DNA of 64,000 bases from Halopenitus malekzadehii (GTDB taxonomy: Archaea > Halobacteriota > Halobacteria > Halobacteriales > Haloferacaceae), in contig NZ_FNWU01000003.1 in NCBI RefSeq assembly GCF_900108505.1, forward strand, positions 186,001 to 250,000, given 5' to 3'. Made by a program: the position numbers and the translations under genes. This document shows positions 34,024 through 45,332 of this stretch, in pieces. The notes under the pieces were generated by a model. The model was not told the DNA's origin, did not search any database, and saw nothing but the letters and a program-made list of their open reading frames with translations. Every line of letters starts with the position of its first letter. Positions within the stretch are counted from its first letter, which is position 1.

Positions 34024-34064
34024 CGATTTCCGCGACGGCGACCGACGATTTTCGCGACGGCGAC
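34024..34064 (+). repeat. 19-bp direct repeat, two copies
   Basis: CGATTTCCGCGACGGCGAC (34024-34042) and CGATTTTCGCGACGGCGAC (34046-34064) differ at one base and have a period of 22 bp. They lie about 70 bp after the radA stop. Spacing of about two helical turns would suit a protein-binding site, but nothing else supports that. Confidence 0.8.
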
Positions 34065-34355
34065 TCACGAGGAGCGCGCGCGAGCGTTTCGGGCACACAC
34101 ACCACCTATCCGACAAAACGATCGTCAAATTGTCCGGCAACATTTGTAATGTAACTGCCGAGAATACGTCCTTATATTGGCCTAATTCGATTGTATATCT
34201 GACGAACGTTGACTTATCTGCATATATTAACCTATTTTTCAACTCTATGATTTATATGTCTCCATCCATCCCAATCGGAACGTGATTTCGAACACGAACA
34301 CGGAGGAATCGGTTGGAATAGTTCACGATCGTAAACCATCCATCCCCGATAGGGC

Positions 34356-34362
34356 GGTGATC
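34356..34362 (+). promoter_or_regulatory. Shine-Dalgarno sequence of the amt-glnK fusion
   Basis: GGTGATC is complementary to the 3' end of haloarchaeal 16S rRNA (GATCACC) and lies 5 nt before the ATG at 34368. Most genes here appear leaderless, so a clear ribosome binding site marks this gene as having a true 5' leader. Confidence 0.65.
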
Positions 34363-34367
34363 GTCTG

Positions 34368-36035
34368 ATGGTGGGCACGGGGCTCCTGGCGCAGGTCGAT
34401 CCCTCGGTGATCGCCGAGGGCGTGAATCTGCTGTGGGTTGCGGTCGTCTGTTTCCTGATCTTCTTCATGCACGCCGGCTTCGCGATGCTTGAGGCGGGGC
34501 AGGTGCGTGCGAAGAACGTCGCCAACCAGCTGACGAAGAACCTGCTGACCTGGAGCGTCGGCGTCCTGGTCTACTTCCTGATCGGGTTCGGCGTCGAGGC
34601 CGTCGCGGGCGGAAGCGGCGTCTCGATGGAGACGTTCACGGCCGCGATGACCGCGCCCGACGGCGCGTGGGTCAACAGCTGGCTGTTCGGTGCCGTCTTC
34701 GCGATGACGGCGGCGACGATCGTTTCCGGCGCGGTCGCCGGCCGCGCGAAGCTCCGCGCGTACGTCGGCTACACGATCGTGCTGTCGGCAGTCATCTACC
34801 CGGTCGTCGCGGGGATGTCCTGGTACGGCGGCGGCCTCCTCGCGGGGCTCGGCTTCACGGACTTCGCGGGCGGGATGGTCGTCCACGGGATGGGCGGCAT
34901 CGCCGGCCTCACGGCCGCGTACGTGATCGGCCCGCGGATGGACCGCTACGCCGGGGACGGCTCGACGAACGTCATCCCGGGCCACTCGATGACGTTCGCG
35001 GTGCTCGGAACGCTCGTCCTGGCGTTCGGCTGGTACGGCTTCAACGTCGGCACCACCGCGACCGTCTTCGCCGTCGAGAACGGCGAGTTGACGCTTGGCG
35101 GCTTCGGGGTCGTCGGTCGCGTCGCGCTCACGACGACGCTCGGGATGGCCGCCGGGGGCATCGGCGCGGCGCTTGGAGCCCTCGCACTCACCAAGAAGGT
35201 CGATACCCTCTACGTCGCCAACGGGCTGCTGGCGGGACTGGTCGGCGTTACCGGGATCGTCGACCTCGTCACCTGGTGGGGCGCCATCGCGGTCGCGCTG
35301 GTGTGCGGCCTCCAGCTCCCGTTCGTCTTCGAGTTCGTCTCGGACACGCTGAAGATCGACGACGTCTGTGCGGTCTTCCCGGTCCACGGCTCCGCCGGCG
35401 TCATCGGGATCCTGGCGCTGCCGTTCGTCCACGTCGACGGCTTCTCGGTCGACCTGCTCGTCTCGCAGGTCGTCGGAACCGCCGTGATCACGGTCTGGAC
35501 CGTCCTCGCGACCGCAGCGGTCTTCGGCGCCTTCAAGGTGGCCGGACAGGCCCGCGTCGCGCCCGAACACGAGCGTGAGGGGCTCGACGTCTCCGAACAC
35601 GGCGTCGACACCTACCCCGAGTTCGGCAAGCCGATCGCCGCCGACGGGTCCGGAGCCAGCGTCCGCGCCGACGGCGGCGCGGAGGCCGGCACCGAGATCA
35701 AGATGGTCACGGCGATCGTTCGCCCCGAGAAGCTCGGCGAGATCAAGACCGCGCTCGCCGGGATCGGCGCGCCCTCGCTGACGGTCACGAACGTCTCCGG
35801 CCGCGGCTCCCAGCCCGCCAAGACGGGCCAGTGGCGCGGCGAAGAGTACGTCGTCGACCTGCACCAGAAGGTGAAGATCGAGTGCGTCGTCGCCGACATC
35901 CCGGCCGACGAGGTCGCGGCGGCGATCCGCGAGGCCGCAAGCACCGGCGAGCCCGGCGACGGGAAGGTCTTCGTCCTGCCAGTCGAGGACGCACTGCAGG
36001 TGCGCACCGGCACGGCCGGGCCCGAGGCGGTCTGA
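34368..36035 (+). CDS. amt: Ammonium transporter Amt fused to a PII/GlnK domain
   Basis: A 555-residue fusion. Residues 1 to about 405 are a complete Amt channel with eleven membrane helices, the twin His positions in [20 protein letters not shown] and [17 protein letters not shown]. After a 35-residue linker, residues 444-555 form a full-length GlnK ([20 protein letters not shown]). Its T-loop has [17 protein letters not shown] with Y494 at the classic modification position, followed by [14 protein letters not shown], and it ends in the ATP-site strand [17 protein letters not shown]. In most archaea GlnK is a separate soluble protein that plugs Amt when nitrogen is plentiful. The DNA across the junction is continuous with no stop or start signals. 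Confidence 0.95.
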   Translation: MVGTGLLAQVDPSVIAEGVNLLWVAVVCFLIFFMHAGFAMLEAGQVRAKNVANQLTKNLLTWSVGVLVYFLIGFGVEAVAGGSGVSMETFTAAMTAPDGAWVNSWLFGAVFAMTAATIVSGAVAGRAKLRAYVGYTIVLSAVIYPVVAGMSWYGGGLLAGLGFTDFAGGMVVHGMGGIAGLTAAYVIGPRMDRYAGDGSTNVIPGHSMTFAVLGTLVLAFGWYGFNVGTTATVFAVENGELTLGGFGVVGRVALTTTLGMAAGGIGAALGALALTKKVDTLYVANGLLAGLVGVTGIVDLVTWWGAIAVALVCGLQLPFVFEFVSDTLKIDDVCAVFPVHGSAGVIGILALPFVHVDGFSVDLLVSQVVGTAVITVWTVLATAAVFGAFKVAGQARVAPEHEREGLDVSEHGVDTYPEFGKPIAADGSGASVRADGGAEAGTEIKMVTAIVRPEKLGEIKTALAGIGAPSLTVTNVSGRGSQPAKTGQWRGEEYVVDLHQKVKIECVVADIPADEVAAAIREAASTGEPGDGKVFVLPVEDALQVRTGTAGPEAV

Positions 36036-36105
36036 AGCAGCGAGACCGCGAGACGGGGCGGTAACCCGACAGCCGACCCCGAAGGTTGCGGCCCAGCCCG
36101 ACGCG

Positions 36106-36354
36106 TCACTCCTCGGCGTCGAGCCGGTCCCGAACCAGTGACGAGTCGGACGCGGTGCACTCGGGCCGGCCGCAAACGCCGGCGTCGGCGCCGGCACGCT
36201 CCACGCCCGCGGAGAGACGGTCGATCGACCAGTCGACGTCGTGATCGTGCGTTCGACGGTGCTCGTCCAGGGCGGTCCGTGCTCGACGAAGGGACGAAAG
36301 CGTCTCCGAGAAGCCGCAGGACGCACAGTCGACAGTCACGCGCGATGGTGCCAT
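36106..36354 (-). CDS. Small haloarchaeal Cys-containing protein
   Basis: An 82-residue protein with an N-terminal C-x2-C pair (VTVDCASCGFSETLSSLRRA) and a C-terminal AGVCGRPECTASDSSLVRD pair, spaced to bind one zinc ion. A central helix contains RRARTALDEHRRTHDHDVDW. I have seen similar short haloarchaeal zinc-finger-like proteins, but no function is known to me. The start at 36354 is chosen because the conserved part begins there and a T-rich element lies about 26 nt upstream. It converges on amt-glnK with 70 nt between. Confidence 0.72.
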   Translation of the reverse strand: MAPSRVTVDCASCGFSETLSSLRRARTALDEHRRTHDHDVDWSIDRLSAGVERAGADAGVCGRPECTASDSSLVRDRLDAEE

Positions 36355-36436
36355 GATCGATCGATGGCGACTGTGAGCCAAAACGATCGCGGTTCGAACG
36401 GAATCCCTTTTTCACCTCCCGACCGAAGGAGGGCGT

Positions 36437-37780
36437 ATGAACAACGACCGCTCGCGCGCGCTGTACGACCGCGCGCTCTCGGTGCTGCCCGGCGGCGTCA
36501 ACTCCTCGGTGCGGGCGACGCTCCCGCACCCGGTGTTCGTCGACCACGGAGACGGCGGCCACGTGATCGACGCCGACGGAAACCGGTACGTCGACTGGGT
36601 GATGGGCTACGGCCCGCTGTTGTACGGCCACGACGTCCCCGAACCGGTGACGGCGGCGATCCAGTCCGCGGCGGCGGACGGCCCGATGTACGGGGTCCCG
36701 ACCGAGATCGAGGTCGAACACGCCGAGTTCATCGCGCGCCACGTCCCGAGCGTCGAACAGGTCCGGTTCGTCAACTCCGGCACCGAGGCGACCGTTTCGG
36801 CGGTCCGGCTCGCCCGGGGCCACACGGGTCGCGACAAGATCGTGGTGATGCAGGGCGGCTACCACGGCGCCCAGGAGTCGACGCTCGTCGAGGGTGAGCC
36901 GGGAGCGCAGGTGCCCTCCACCGCGGGCGTTCCCGAGGAGTTCGCCGAACACACCCTGCCGGTCCCGTTCAACGACCCCGATGCCGCACGCGAGGTCTTC
37001 GACGATCACGGCGACGACATCGCGGCGGTGCTCGTCGAGCCGATCCTCGCCAACTCCGGGATCGTGATGCCCGTCGACGGCTACCACGAAACGCTGCGCG
37101 AGCTGTGTGACGAGCACGGCTCGCTGCTCGTCTTCGACGAGGTGATCACCGGCTTCCGCGTCGGCGGGCTGGGCTGTGCACAGGGAAAACTCGGCGTGAC
37201 CCCCGATCTCACCACGTTCGGGAAGATCGTCGGCGGCGGGTTCCCGGTCGGGGCGATCGGCGGCCGAGCGGACGTGATGGAGGGGTTCACGCCGGCCGGC
37301 GACGTCTTCCAGGCCGGGACCTTCTCGGGACATCCGGTGGCGATGGCGGCCGGCAAGGCCTATCTCGAGTACGCGGCCGAACACGACGTCTACGAGCACG
37401 TCAACGAGCTCGGGCGCCGGCTTCGGGAGGGGATCACCGACATCTGTGCCGAACAGGCGCCGACGTACACGGTCGTCGGGACGGACTCGCTGTTCAAGAC
37501 GGTCTTCACGCGCGAGGGCCCGATCGGTGGGGACCTCGAGACGTGCTGTCCGGCGGGCTGTACCCAGGACCCCGACTGTCCGCGGTACGACTACTGCCCG
37601 AAGACGGGCGCCGACGTCGCCCGCGCGGAGACCGACCGCTGGGAACGCGTCTTCCGCCAGGAGATGACGGATCAGGGGATCCTCCTCACCGGCAACCAGT
37701 TCGAGAGCCAGTTCGTCTCCTACGCACACACCGAGGCGGACGTCGAGGAGACGCTCGAGGCGTACAAACACGCGCTCTGA
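36437..37780 (+). CDS. hemL: Glutamate-1-semialdehyde 2,1-aminomutase
   Basis: A 447-residue PLP enzyme that makes 5-aminolevulinate from glutamate-1-semialdehyde, the entry to tetrapyrroles by the C5 route. Family features: [12 protein letters not shown] at the N-terminus, [31 protein letters not shown], and the PLP lysine in [18 protein letters not shown] (about residues 262-279). A Cys-rich insertion near 371-393 ([20 protein letters not shown]) with five cysteines is absent from bacterial HemL. A T-rich element about 27 nt upstream suggests a leaderless mRNA. hemC follows after 118 nt. Confidence 0.95.
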   Translation: MNNDRSRALYDRALSVLPGGVNSSVRATLPHPVFVDHGDGGHVIDADGNRYVDWVMGYGPLLYGHDVPEPVTAAIQSAAADGPMYGVPTEIEVEHAEFIARHVPSVEQVRFVNSGTEATVSAVRLARGHTGRDKIVVMQGGYHGAQESTLVEGEPGAQVPSTAGVPEEFAEHTLPVPFNDPDAAREVFDDHGDDIAAVLVEPILANSGIVMPVDGYHETLRELCDEHGSLLVFDEVITGFRVGGLGCAQGKLGVTPDLTTFGKIVGGGFPVGAIGGRADVMEGFTPAGDVFQAGTFSGHPVAMAAGKAYLEYAAEHDVYEHVNELGRRLREGITDICAEQAPTYTVVGTDSLFKTVFTREGPIGGDLETCCPAGCTQDPDCPRYDYCPKTGADVARAETDRWERVFRQEMTDQGILLTGNQFESQFVSYAHTEADVEETLEAYKHAL

Positions 37781-37861
37781 GCGGCGAAATGACGCGCTCC
37801 GAGCCACGAAAGCATCGCGGCCGGAGTCGACGAACGCGCAACGACCTGACGCGACCGAAAT

Positions 37862-37878
37862 TGGTGACCTTTTCACCA
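37862..37878 (+). promoter_or_regulatory. Inverted repeat TGGTGA-N5-TCACCA over the hemC TATA element
   Basis: A perfect 6-bp inverted repeat flanks the T-rich promoter core CCTTT, centred about 28 nt before the hemC ATG. A dimeric protein bound here would block TBP, so this could be an operator controlling the hemC-sumT-hemD genes. No regulator can be named from the window. Confidence 0.4.
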
Positions 37879-37898
37879 CCGGGACCGACGGATCGAGT

Positions 37899-39071
37899 AT
37901 GACACGATCGCTTCGACTCGCGACTCGCGGATCCGACCTCGCCGTGAAACAGGCGGCGACGGTCGCTGACGCGCTCGCGACCCGGCGCCGGGAGGTCAAG
38001 ACCCGAACGGTCGAGACCCGCGGCGACCAGGTCCCGGATGCGCTCATCCACGAGCTGGGAAAGACGGGCGCGTTCGTCCGGTCGCTTGACGAGGAGGTGC
38101 TCTCCGGCGACGCCGACCTCGCGGTCCACTCGCTGAAGGACGTCCCGACGGAGGGGCTCGACGACCTCGTCATCGCCGGCGTCCCCGAGCGCGCGCCGGC
38201 CGGCGACGTTCTCGTGACTCCCGAGGGAGACGACCTCGCCGACCTCGAGCCGGGGTCGACGATCGGAACCGCCTCGCTGCGCCGCACCGCCCAGATCAAG
38301 GCCGCCCGCCCCGACCTCGAAGTGGAGCCGATCCGTGGCAACGTCGACACCCGGATCGAGAAGCTGCTCGCGCCCGGACTCCAGCGCGAACACGGGGCCC
38401 GGATGGAGGCGCGGTCAGAGGAGAAGGGTGAGACCGGCGAGACGAACGGAGACGACCACGCTGGCGACCGCGATGAGGACGGCGACCGGACGGAAGACGG
38501 GGACGATCGCGAGTTCGAGGCGACCGTCGAGGAGTGGTTCGACTCGCTCTCCGAACTCGAACGCGGAGCGATGGAACGAGACGTTGAGACCGAGTACGAC
38601 GGGCTGGTGCTCGCGGAGGCCGGACTCGCGCGATCCGGGCTGCTCGATGCGGTCCCGACGGCGCGGCTCGAGCGCGGCGAGTTCGTCCCGGCGGCCGGCC
38701 AGGGCGCGATCGCCGTCGTCGCGGCGGATCCGGACGTGGTAGAGGCGATCCGGTCGGCGGTCGACCACTCGCGGACGCGCGTGGAGACGAGCGTCGAGCG
38801 GACGATCCTCGAGGAGCTCGGCGGCGGCTGCATCGCCCCGATCGGCATCAACGCGATCGTGCAGGGATCGTACGTGCACACGACCGTCCGCGTGCTCTCG
38901 CGGGACGGGACCGAGGAGGTGGCCGAGACGCGCGATCTCGACATCGAGCACTACGGGCAGGACGCGCAGGCGTTCGGCCGGGACCTGGCCGAACGGGGCG
39001 CCGACGAGTTGATCGAACGCGCGCGCGAACGGAGCGAGGAGGATGACGGAGGACGAGAGGAGGATGACTGA
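37899..39071 (+). CDS. hemC: Porphobilinogen deaminase (hydroxymethylbilane synthase)
   Basis: A 390-residue enzyme joining four porphobilinogens to hydroxymethylbilane. Signatures are LATRGSDLAVKQA, DLAVHSLKDVPTE (about residues 79-91), GTASLRRTAQI, and ELGGGCIAPIGINA, in which the Cys holds the dipyrromethane cofactor. It is about 70 residues longer than bacterial HemC: an acidic insertion (about residues 168-215, rich in Asp, Glu and Gly) interrupts domain 2. The end of the gene overlaps the start of sumT. Confidence 0.95.
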   Translation: MTRSLRLATRGSDLAVKQAATVADALATRRREVKTRTVETRGDQVPDALIHELGKTGAFVRSLDEEVLSGDADLAVHSLKDVPTEGLDDLVIAGVPERAPAGDVLVTPEGDDLADLEPGSTIGTASLRRTAQIKAARPDLEVEPIRGNVDTRIEKLLAPGLQREHGARMEARSEEKGETGETNGDDHAGDRDEDGDRTEDGDDREFEATVEEWFDSLSELERGAMERDVETEYDGLVLAEAGLARSGLLDAVPTARLERGEFVPAAGQGAIAVVAADPDVVEAIRSAVDHSRTRVETSVERTILEELGGGCIAPIGINAIVQGSYVHTTVRVLSRDGTEEVAETRDLDIEHYGQDAQAFGRDLAERGADELIERARERSEEDDGGREEDD

Positions 39072-39969
39072 AGACGACGGTCGGAGCGACGGATTCGAGG
39101 ACGAGACCCAAACCGAGGGCCCCGAGGACGAGATCCCGACCGACAGCCACGAGGAAGCGACCGGCAAGGTCTACCTCGTCGGGTCGGGGCCCGGCGATCC
39201 GGAGCTACTGACGGTGCGGGCGAACCGCCTCCTCGAGGCGGCCGACGTCGTGCTCCACGACAAGCTTCCGGGCCCGGAGATCATCGAGTCGATCCCCGAG
39301 GAGAAGCGCGAGGACGTCGGCAAGCGGGCCGACGGCGAGTGGACGCCCCAGGAGTACACCAACCGCCGGCTGGTCGAACTCGCCCGTGAGGGAAAGACGG
39401 TCGTCCGGCTGAAGGGCGGCGACCCCTTCGTGTTCGGCCGGGGCGGCGAAGAGCTCGAGCATCTCGCGTCGGCCGGCGTGCCGGTCGAGGTCGTGCCGGG
39501 CGTCACCTCCGCGATCGCCGGGGCCGGCGTAGCTGGGATCCCGGTGACCCACCGAGAGCACGCCTCCTCGGTGTCGTTCGTGACGGGTCACGAGGACCCG
39601 ACGAAGGACGATTCGGCGGTCGACTGGGAGGCGCTTGCGGCCACCGGCGGGACGATCGTCGTGTTGATGGGCGTCGGCAAGCTGCCGGAGTACGTCGCCG
39701 AGCTCCGGAACGCGGGGATGGACTCGGAAACGCCGGTGGCCCTCGTCGAACGCGCGACGTGGCCGGACATGCGCGTAGCGACCGGGACCCTCGAGACGAT
39801 CATCTCGGTCCGCGACGAAACGGGGATCGAACCGCCAGCCATTACCGTGATCGGCGAGGTCGCGGCGAGCCGTGACCGCGTGATCGACGTCCTGGAGAAC
39901 GCCAACGCGGCACCAGTCGGGGCCGAAACGGAACGGGAACAGGAACCGGAACGGGGGACCGACCGATGA
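39064..39969 (+). CDS. cobA: Uroporphyrinogen-III C-methyltransferase
   Basis: A 301-residue SUMT that methylates uroporphyrinogen III to precorrin-2, leading to siroheme and cobalamin. Core motifs are GKVYLVGSGPGDPELLTVRA (SAM and substrate site), VRLKGGDPFVFGRGGEEL, PVEVVPGVTSAIAGAG, and AALVERAT-like VALVERATWPDMRV. An acidic tail precedes the core. Two candidate starts, 39043 and 39064, lie in nearly identical repeats (GAGGAGGATGAC); I use the second, giving an 8-nt overlap with hemC. The stop overlaps hemD by ATGA. Confidence 0.92.
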   Translation: MTEDDGRSDGFEDETQTEGPEDEIPTDSHEEATGKVYLVGSGPGDPELLTVRANRLLEAADVVLHDKLPGPEIIESIPEEKREDVGKRADGEWTPQEYTNRRLVELAREGKTVVRLKGGDPFVFGRGGEELEHLASAGVPVEVVPGVTSAIAGAGVAGIPVTHREHASSVSFVTGHEDPTKDDSAVDWEALAATGGTIVVLMGVGKLPEYVAELRNAGMDSETPVALVERATWPDMRVATGTLETIISVRDETGIEPPAITVIGEVAASRDRVIDVLENANAAPVGAETEREQEPERGTDR

Positions 39970-40790
39970 GCCGGCAGGTGCGCGTCGCCGTCTTCCGACC
40001 CGACGACGAGCGGATCGACGACGCGGTCGAGCTGTTGGGGTCGCTCGGTGCCGACCCGGTTCCGGACCCGATGTTGGCGGTTGAACCGACCGGGGAGACG
40101 CCGACGGACGCGCCATACGTGGTCCTCACGAGCAAGACCGGCGTCGAACTCGCCGACGAGCGCGGGTGGGAGCCGGCCGCGGACGCGACGCTCGTCGCGA
40201 TCGGCCCCGCGACCGCCGCGGCGGCGCGGGAGGCGGGTTGGACCGTCGATCTGATCCCCGAGGAGTACACCTCCCAGGGACTCGTCGACCTGCTCGCCGA
40301 CCGGATCGCCGAGGGAGGCGGGAGCGGCGAGGGGACTGCAGGCGCGGCGAAGCGGATCGCCGCGGACCAAAGCACCACGGGTCGGGGCGTCGCGATCGAG
40401 GTCGCACGCTCGGACCACGGCAGCGCGGTCCTCACCGAGGGGCTCGCGGCTGCGGGCGCCGACGTCCACGAGACGGTGCTCTACCGGCTCGTCCGCCCCG
40501 AGAGAGCCGGCCGATCGACCGAGCTGGCCGCCGCCGGCGAGCTGGAGGCGGCCGCGTTTACCTCCTCGCTCACGGTGGAACACTTCCTCGAAGCCGCCGC
40601 CGAGCGAGGGATCGAGGCCGACGCTCGCGAGGGACTCGCCGACGCGGTCGTCGGTACCATCGGGGACCCGACCCGGGAAACGGCCGAGGCGCACGGGATC
40701 GACGTCGACGTCGTTCCCGAGGACGCGACCTTCGAGTCGCTCGCGACCGCGGTGGTCGAACGGGCTGCGCCGAGCCACCGCGGCGAGTGA
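39966..40790 (+). CDS. hemD: Uroporphyrinogen-III synthase
   Basis: A 274-residue protein of the HemD family, which closes and inverts ring D of hydroxymethylbilane. HemD sequences are poorly conserved; support comes from the start VRVAVFRPDDERIDDAVELL, the segment VVLTSKTGVELADERG, VAIGPATAAAAREAGW, LVRPERAGRSTELAAAG, AAAFTSSLTVEHFLEAA, and the end GTIGDPTRETAEAHGIDVDV, which all match the family pattern. Its position directly after sumT with a 4-nt overlap is decisive. A Gly-rich loop sits near residues 115-130. Confidence 0.9.
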   Translation: MSRQVRVAVFRPDDERIDDAVELLGSLGADPVPDPMLAVEPTGETPTDAPYVVLTSKTGVELADERGWEPAADATLVAIGPATAAAAREAGWTVDLIPEEYTSQGLVDLLADRIAEGGGSGEGTAGAAKRIAADQSTTGRGVAIEVARSDHGSAVLTEGLAAAGADVHETVLYRLVRPERAGRSTELAAAGELEAAAFTSSLTVEHFLEAAAERGIEADAREGLADAVVGTIGDPTRETAEAHGIDVDVVPEDATFESLATAVVERAAPSHRGE

Positions 40791-40854
40791 GCGCCTCGGT
40801 GCGGGATCGGCGCGGTGGCTCGGCGCGGAACTGGCCCGAAACGCGAGCCGGGCG

Positions 40855-42219
40855 TCACTCCCCGCTGCCGGCCCGGTCGTCGAACGTCGCCCACGCGTCG
40901 GGAAACGCTGTGAGCCGTGCCGCCGACAGCGTGTACAGCGCGTACTCCCGGTCCAGCCGGACCGTTCGATCCTCCTCGATCCAGCGGCGTATCCGGTCGT
41001 CCGTCGAGGCGAGCCGGGACCGTTCGGCCGCGAGGAAGTCGCCGCCCACGGTCGGATCAGCGGACGATGCGGGGAGGTTCTCGAGCGCCGCGACCGCCGA
41101 CTCGCGGGCCGCCCGGACGGTCTCGGGCGTCGCCTCGCGATGTCCGCCCTCCTCGATGGTCCTTCGAGCGCGATCGAGTGCCCGCCGGTTGACGTCGAGT
41201 TCGAGGGCGGTCGCAAGCGATCGGCCGAGTCGGCGCCGGTCCTCGAACAGGGTCTCGTGGAGGTGCGAGACCACCCTGACGCCCTCGGTCACGATCTCCC
41301 GGGCCGGGTCCGCGTCGGTCCCGATCAGCTCGCGAGGATCGCCCGCGTCGTCAGTCGGGTATTCGGCCTCGCGAAAGTCCTCGCGGGCGGTTTCGAGCGC
41401 GGTCGTGAAGCGTTCCTCGTAGTCGACCGGCGGGCCGGCGCCAGAGTCACCGTCGCCGTCGACGCCAGCGTCGGCATCACCGTCTGCCGCGGCACGCTCG
41501 CGATGGCGCGCCGAGAGGTGATCCAGGGCCGCCAGCCGCGAGACGGCGCGTTCGACCTGGCCGGCCAACTCGCCGATCCACAGCGCGTGTCCCTCCGGCG
41601 CGGCGTGGTGATGCGTGGGCCGATCGAGATCGGTGCGGGCTCGATCGAGGAGCGACTCGAGGCGCACGGCGGTGAGCAGGGTTCGATGCGGGTCGATCCC
41701 CGCATAGGTGAGCGCATCCGTGCCGGTCGCGAGCCGATCGCGTGCGTCCGAGCGGGCCCCCTCGACGACGGACCGCCGCTCCGTCGTCGATCCGACCGCG
41801 GCGACCGTCTCGGCGGCGCTGCGGGCGTGTCCGCGGACCTCATAGGACTCCGCGAGTGCGTTGGCAGCAGCGGGTGCGTCCCGCACGGCGTCGAGTCCGC
41901 GAACCGCGCGATCACGAAACCGATCGATCTCCCGGCGTGCGGCCCCGTTCGGGACGTCGGCTGCGGTGAGCGGGTCCGGGACGTCGGCCAGCAGCGAGTC
42001 GATCCGGTCGACCGCCCCGACGACCGTTTCCCGGGTCGGCTGCACCGGCTCGGGCCGTGGCGGGGTCTCGACCGGCGACTCGATCGTTCCCTCGAGCGTC
42101 GCGGCATCGTACGTGGACGGCGTGTCCTCGCCGTGATCGAGGACGTCGAGACACCCGGCCGACGCGAGGGTCACTCCGGCGCCGACCGCACCGAGAACCG
42201 AGCGACGCGACCGGGTCAC
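40855..42219 (-). CDS. Tat lipoprotein of unknown function, helical
   Basis: A 454-residue protein with a Tat signal (TRSRRSVLGAVGAG) and lipobox SAGC (C23), so it should be anchored outside the membrane. The mature part is strongly helical, with many Arg/Glu/Ala heptad-like runs (for example RRALDRARRTIEEGGHREAT), and a short acidic Gly/Asp insertion near 245-262. No catalytic motif is recognised. The start overlaps the stop of the gene upstream (42216-42896) by ATGA, so the two lipoproteins are made together and probably act as a pair on the cell surface. Confidence 0.75.
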   Translation of the reverse strand: MTRSRRSVLGAVGAGVTLASAGCLDVLDHGEDTPSTYDAATLEGTIESPVETPPRPEPVQPTRETVVGAVDRIDSLLADVPDPLTAADVPNGAARREIDRFRDRAVRGLDAVRDAPAAANALAESYEVRGHARSAAETVAAVGSTTERRSVVEGARSDARDRLATGTDALTYAGIDPHRTLLTAVRLESLLDRARTDLDRPTHHHAAPEGHALWIGELAGQVERAVSRLAALDHLSARHRERAAADGDADAGVDGDGDSGAGPPVDYEERFTTALETAREDFREAEYPTDDAGDPRELIGTDADPAREIVTEGVRVVSHLHETLFEDRRRLGRSLATALELDVNRRALDRARRTIEEGGHREATPETVRAARESAVAALENLPASSADPTVGGDFLAAERSRLASTDDRIRRWIEEDRTVRLDREYALYTLSAARLTAFPDAWATFDDRAGSGE

Positions 42220-42896
42220 GCGTCATCACCGCCGTTTGTCTCGATCGACTCGGGTCGGCAGTTCGAGCTGGTTCCGAGCCCCATTCCCGACGGGGATGAC
42301 TCGTAAGCCTGCGGGACGCGCAGCGCCGTCACGAGCAGGTGGCGGTCGTCCACCGCACAGGCCGCGTCCGCCGGACGGAGCTTCCGACAGCGGCTGGCGT
42401 GGAACTCGTCGTCCTCGATCTCGACGTACTCGGTCGAGAGCTCATAACAGGCGGCGATCGGCTCCTGGATCAGGACGGCCGACTCGGAATCGAAGTCGGT
42501 CGCTGCCAGAAACGACCGAAGCGCGTCGGTTCCCTCCGGCTCCCGTCGGAACCGCAGCCGATCGCGGTGGGCGTCCTCGAGGATGAACCACATCCGGTTT
42601 CGGAGCCGCCGGTCCGCGAGGTCGGGCGTCGGGGTGGCGGGAACGTCGCTCGAGTCGGTCACACCGCCGTCCGGATCAGTCGGATCGAACCCGGTCGGGA
42701 TGATCGAGTCGAGCGACGGGTCACGGAGCGTCTCGACCGCGAAGTCGGTCGTGGCCGACTCGGGCGGGTGTGACGGGTCGTCGTTCACGGTTCGGCTGCG
42801 GGAGGACTGGCCGTCGAGACAGCCGGCCGCGGCGCTCGCCAGGACCGCTGCGCCCGCGGCGAGGAGGGATCGCCGGGACCGATGGAGGGCGGGCAT
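42216..42896 (-). CDS. Tat lipoprotein of unknown function with paired cysteines
   Basis: A 226-residue protein with a Tat signal (RSRRSLLAAGAAVLA) and lipobox AAGC (C26). The mature domain carries cysteines in AACYELSTEYVEI, HASRCRKLRPADAACAVDD and TSSNCRPE that could form two disulfides outside the cell. The sheet-like central portion (MWFILEDAHRDRLRFRR, SAVLIQEPIAA) suggests a small binding domain. The function is unknown. The ATG at 42896 is used; a TATA-like CCTATTTGG about 27 nt upstream fits a leaderless mRNA. It is the first gene of a two-gene operon. Confidence 0.75.
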   Translation of the reverse strand: MPALHRSRRSLLAAGAAVLASAAAGCLDGQSSRSRTVNDDPSHPPESATTDFAVETLRDPSLDSIIPTGFDPTDPDGGVTDSSDVPATPTPDLADRRLRNRMWFILEDAHRDRLRFRREPEGTDALRSFLAATDFDSESAVLIQEPIAACYELSTEYVEIEDDEFHASRCRKLRPADAACAVDDRHLLVTALRVPQAYESSPSGMGLGTSSNCRPESIETNGGDDA

Positions 42897-42927
42897 ACAA
42901 CCGGCTGGGCCGTGCCACCCCAAATAG

Positions 42928-45210
<2,283 letters not shown>

Positions 45211-45302
45211 CGAACGGAACCCCGGCGACCGCCGGAGTCGTGATGACCGACCGAACGGGCGGTGGCGAACCGACCCCCGCAAGCGCGTCGAACACCCACA
45301 AC

Positions 45303-45309
45303 CATTTAT
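45303..45309 (+). promoter_or_regulatory. TATA element of the ABC transporter pair
   Basis: CATTTAT lies 27 nt before the ATG at 45333. It falls inside the open extension that begins at 45192, so the shorter start is favoured. Confidence 0.55.
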
Positions 45310-45332
45310 CCGAACGGGCGGAACCGGGGCGT

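Larger units (their letters stand above)
33956..34367. other. 412-bp intergenic region with an AT-rich amt promoter
   Basis: No supported gene; a minus-strand frame at 33985-34242 lacks any family feature. The first part holds the direct repeats at 34024-34064. From about 34130 to 34260 the sequence becomes strongly AT-rich with several TATA-like strings (TTGTATATC near 34190, GCATATATTAACC near 34220, GATTTATATG near 34249). The last of these would give a 5' leader of roughly 90 nt, which agrees with the Shine-Dalgarno sequence just before amt. Confidence 0.6.

Noticed and set aside
33985-34242. 85-codon minus-strand frame between radA and amt
   Set aside because: It crosses the AT-rich promoter tract and the direct repeats, has no family features, and its codon use does not match host genes.
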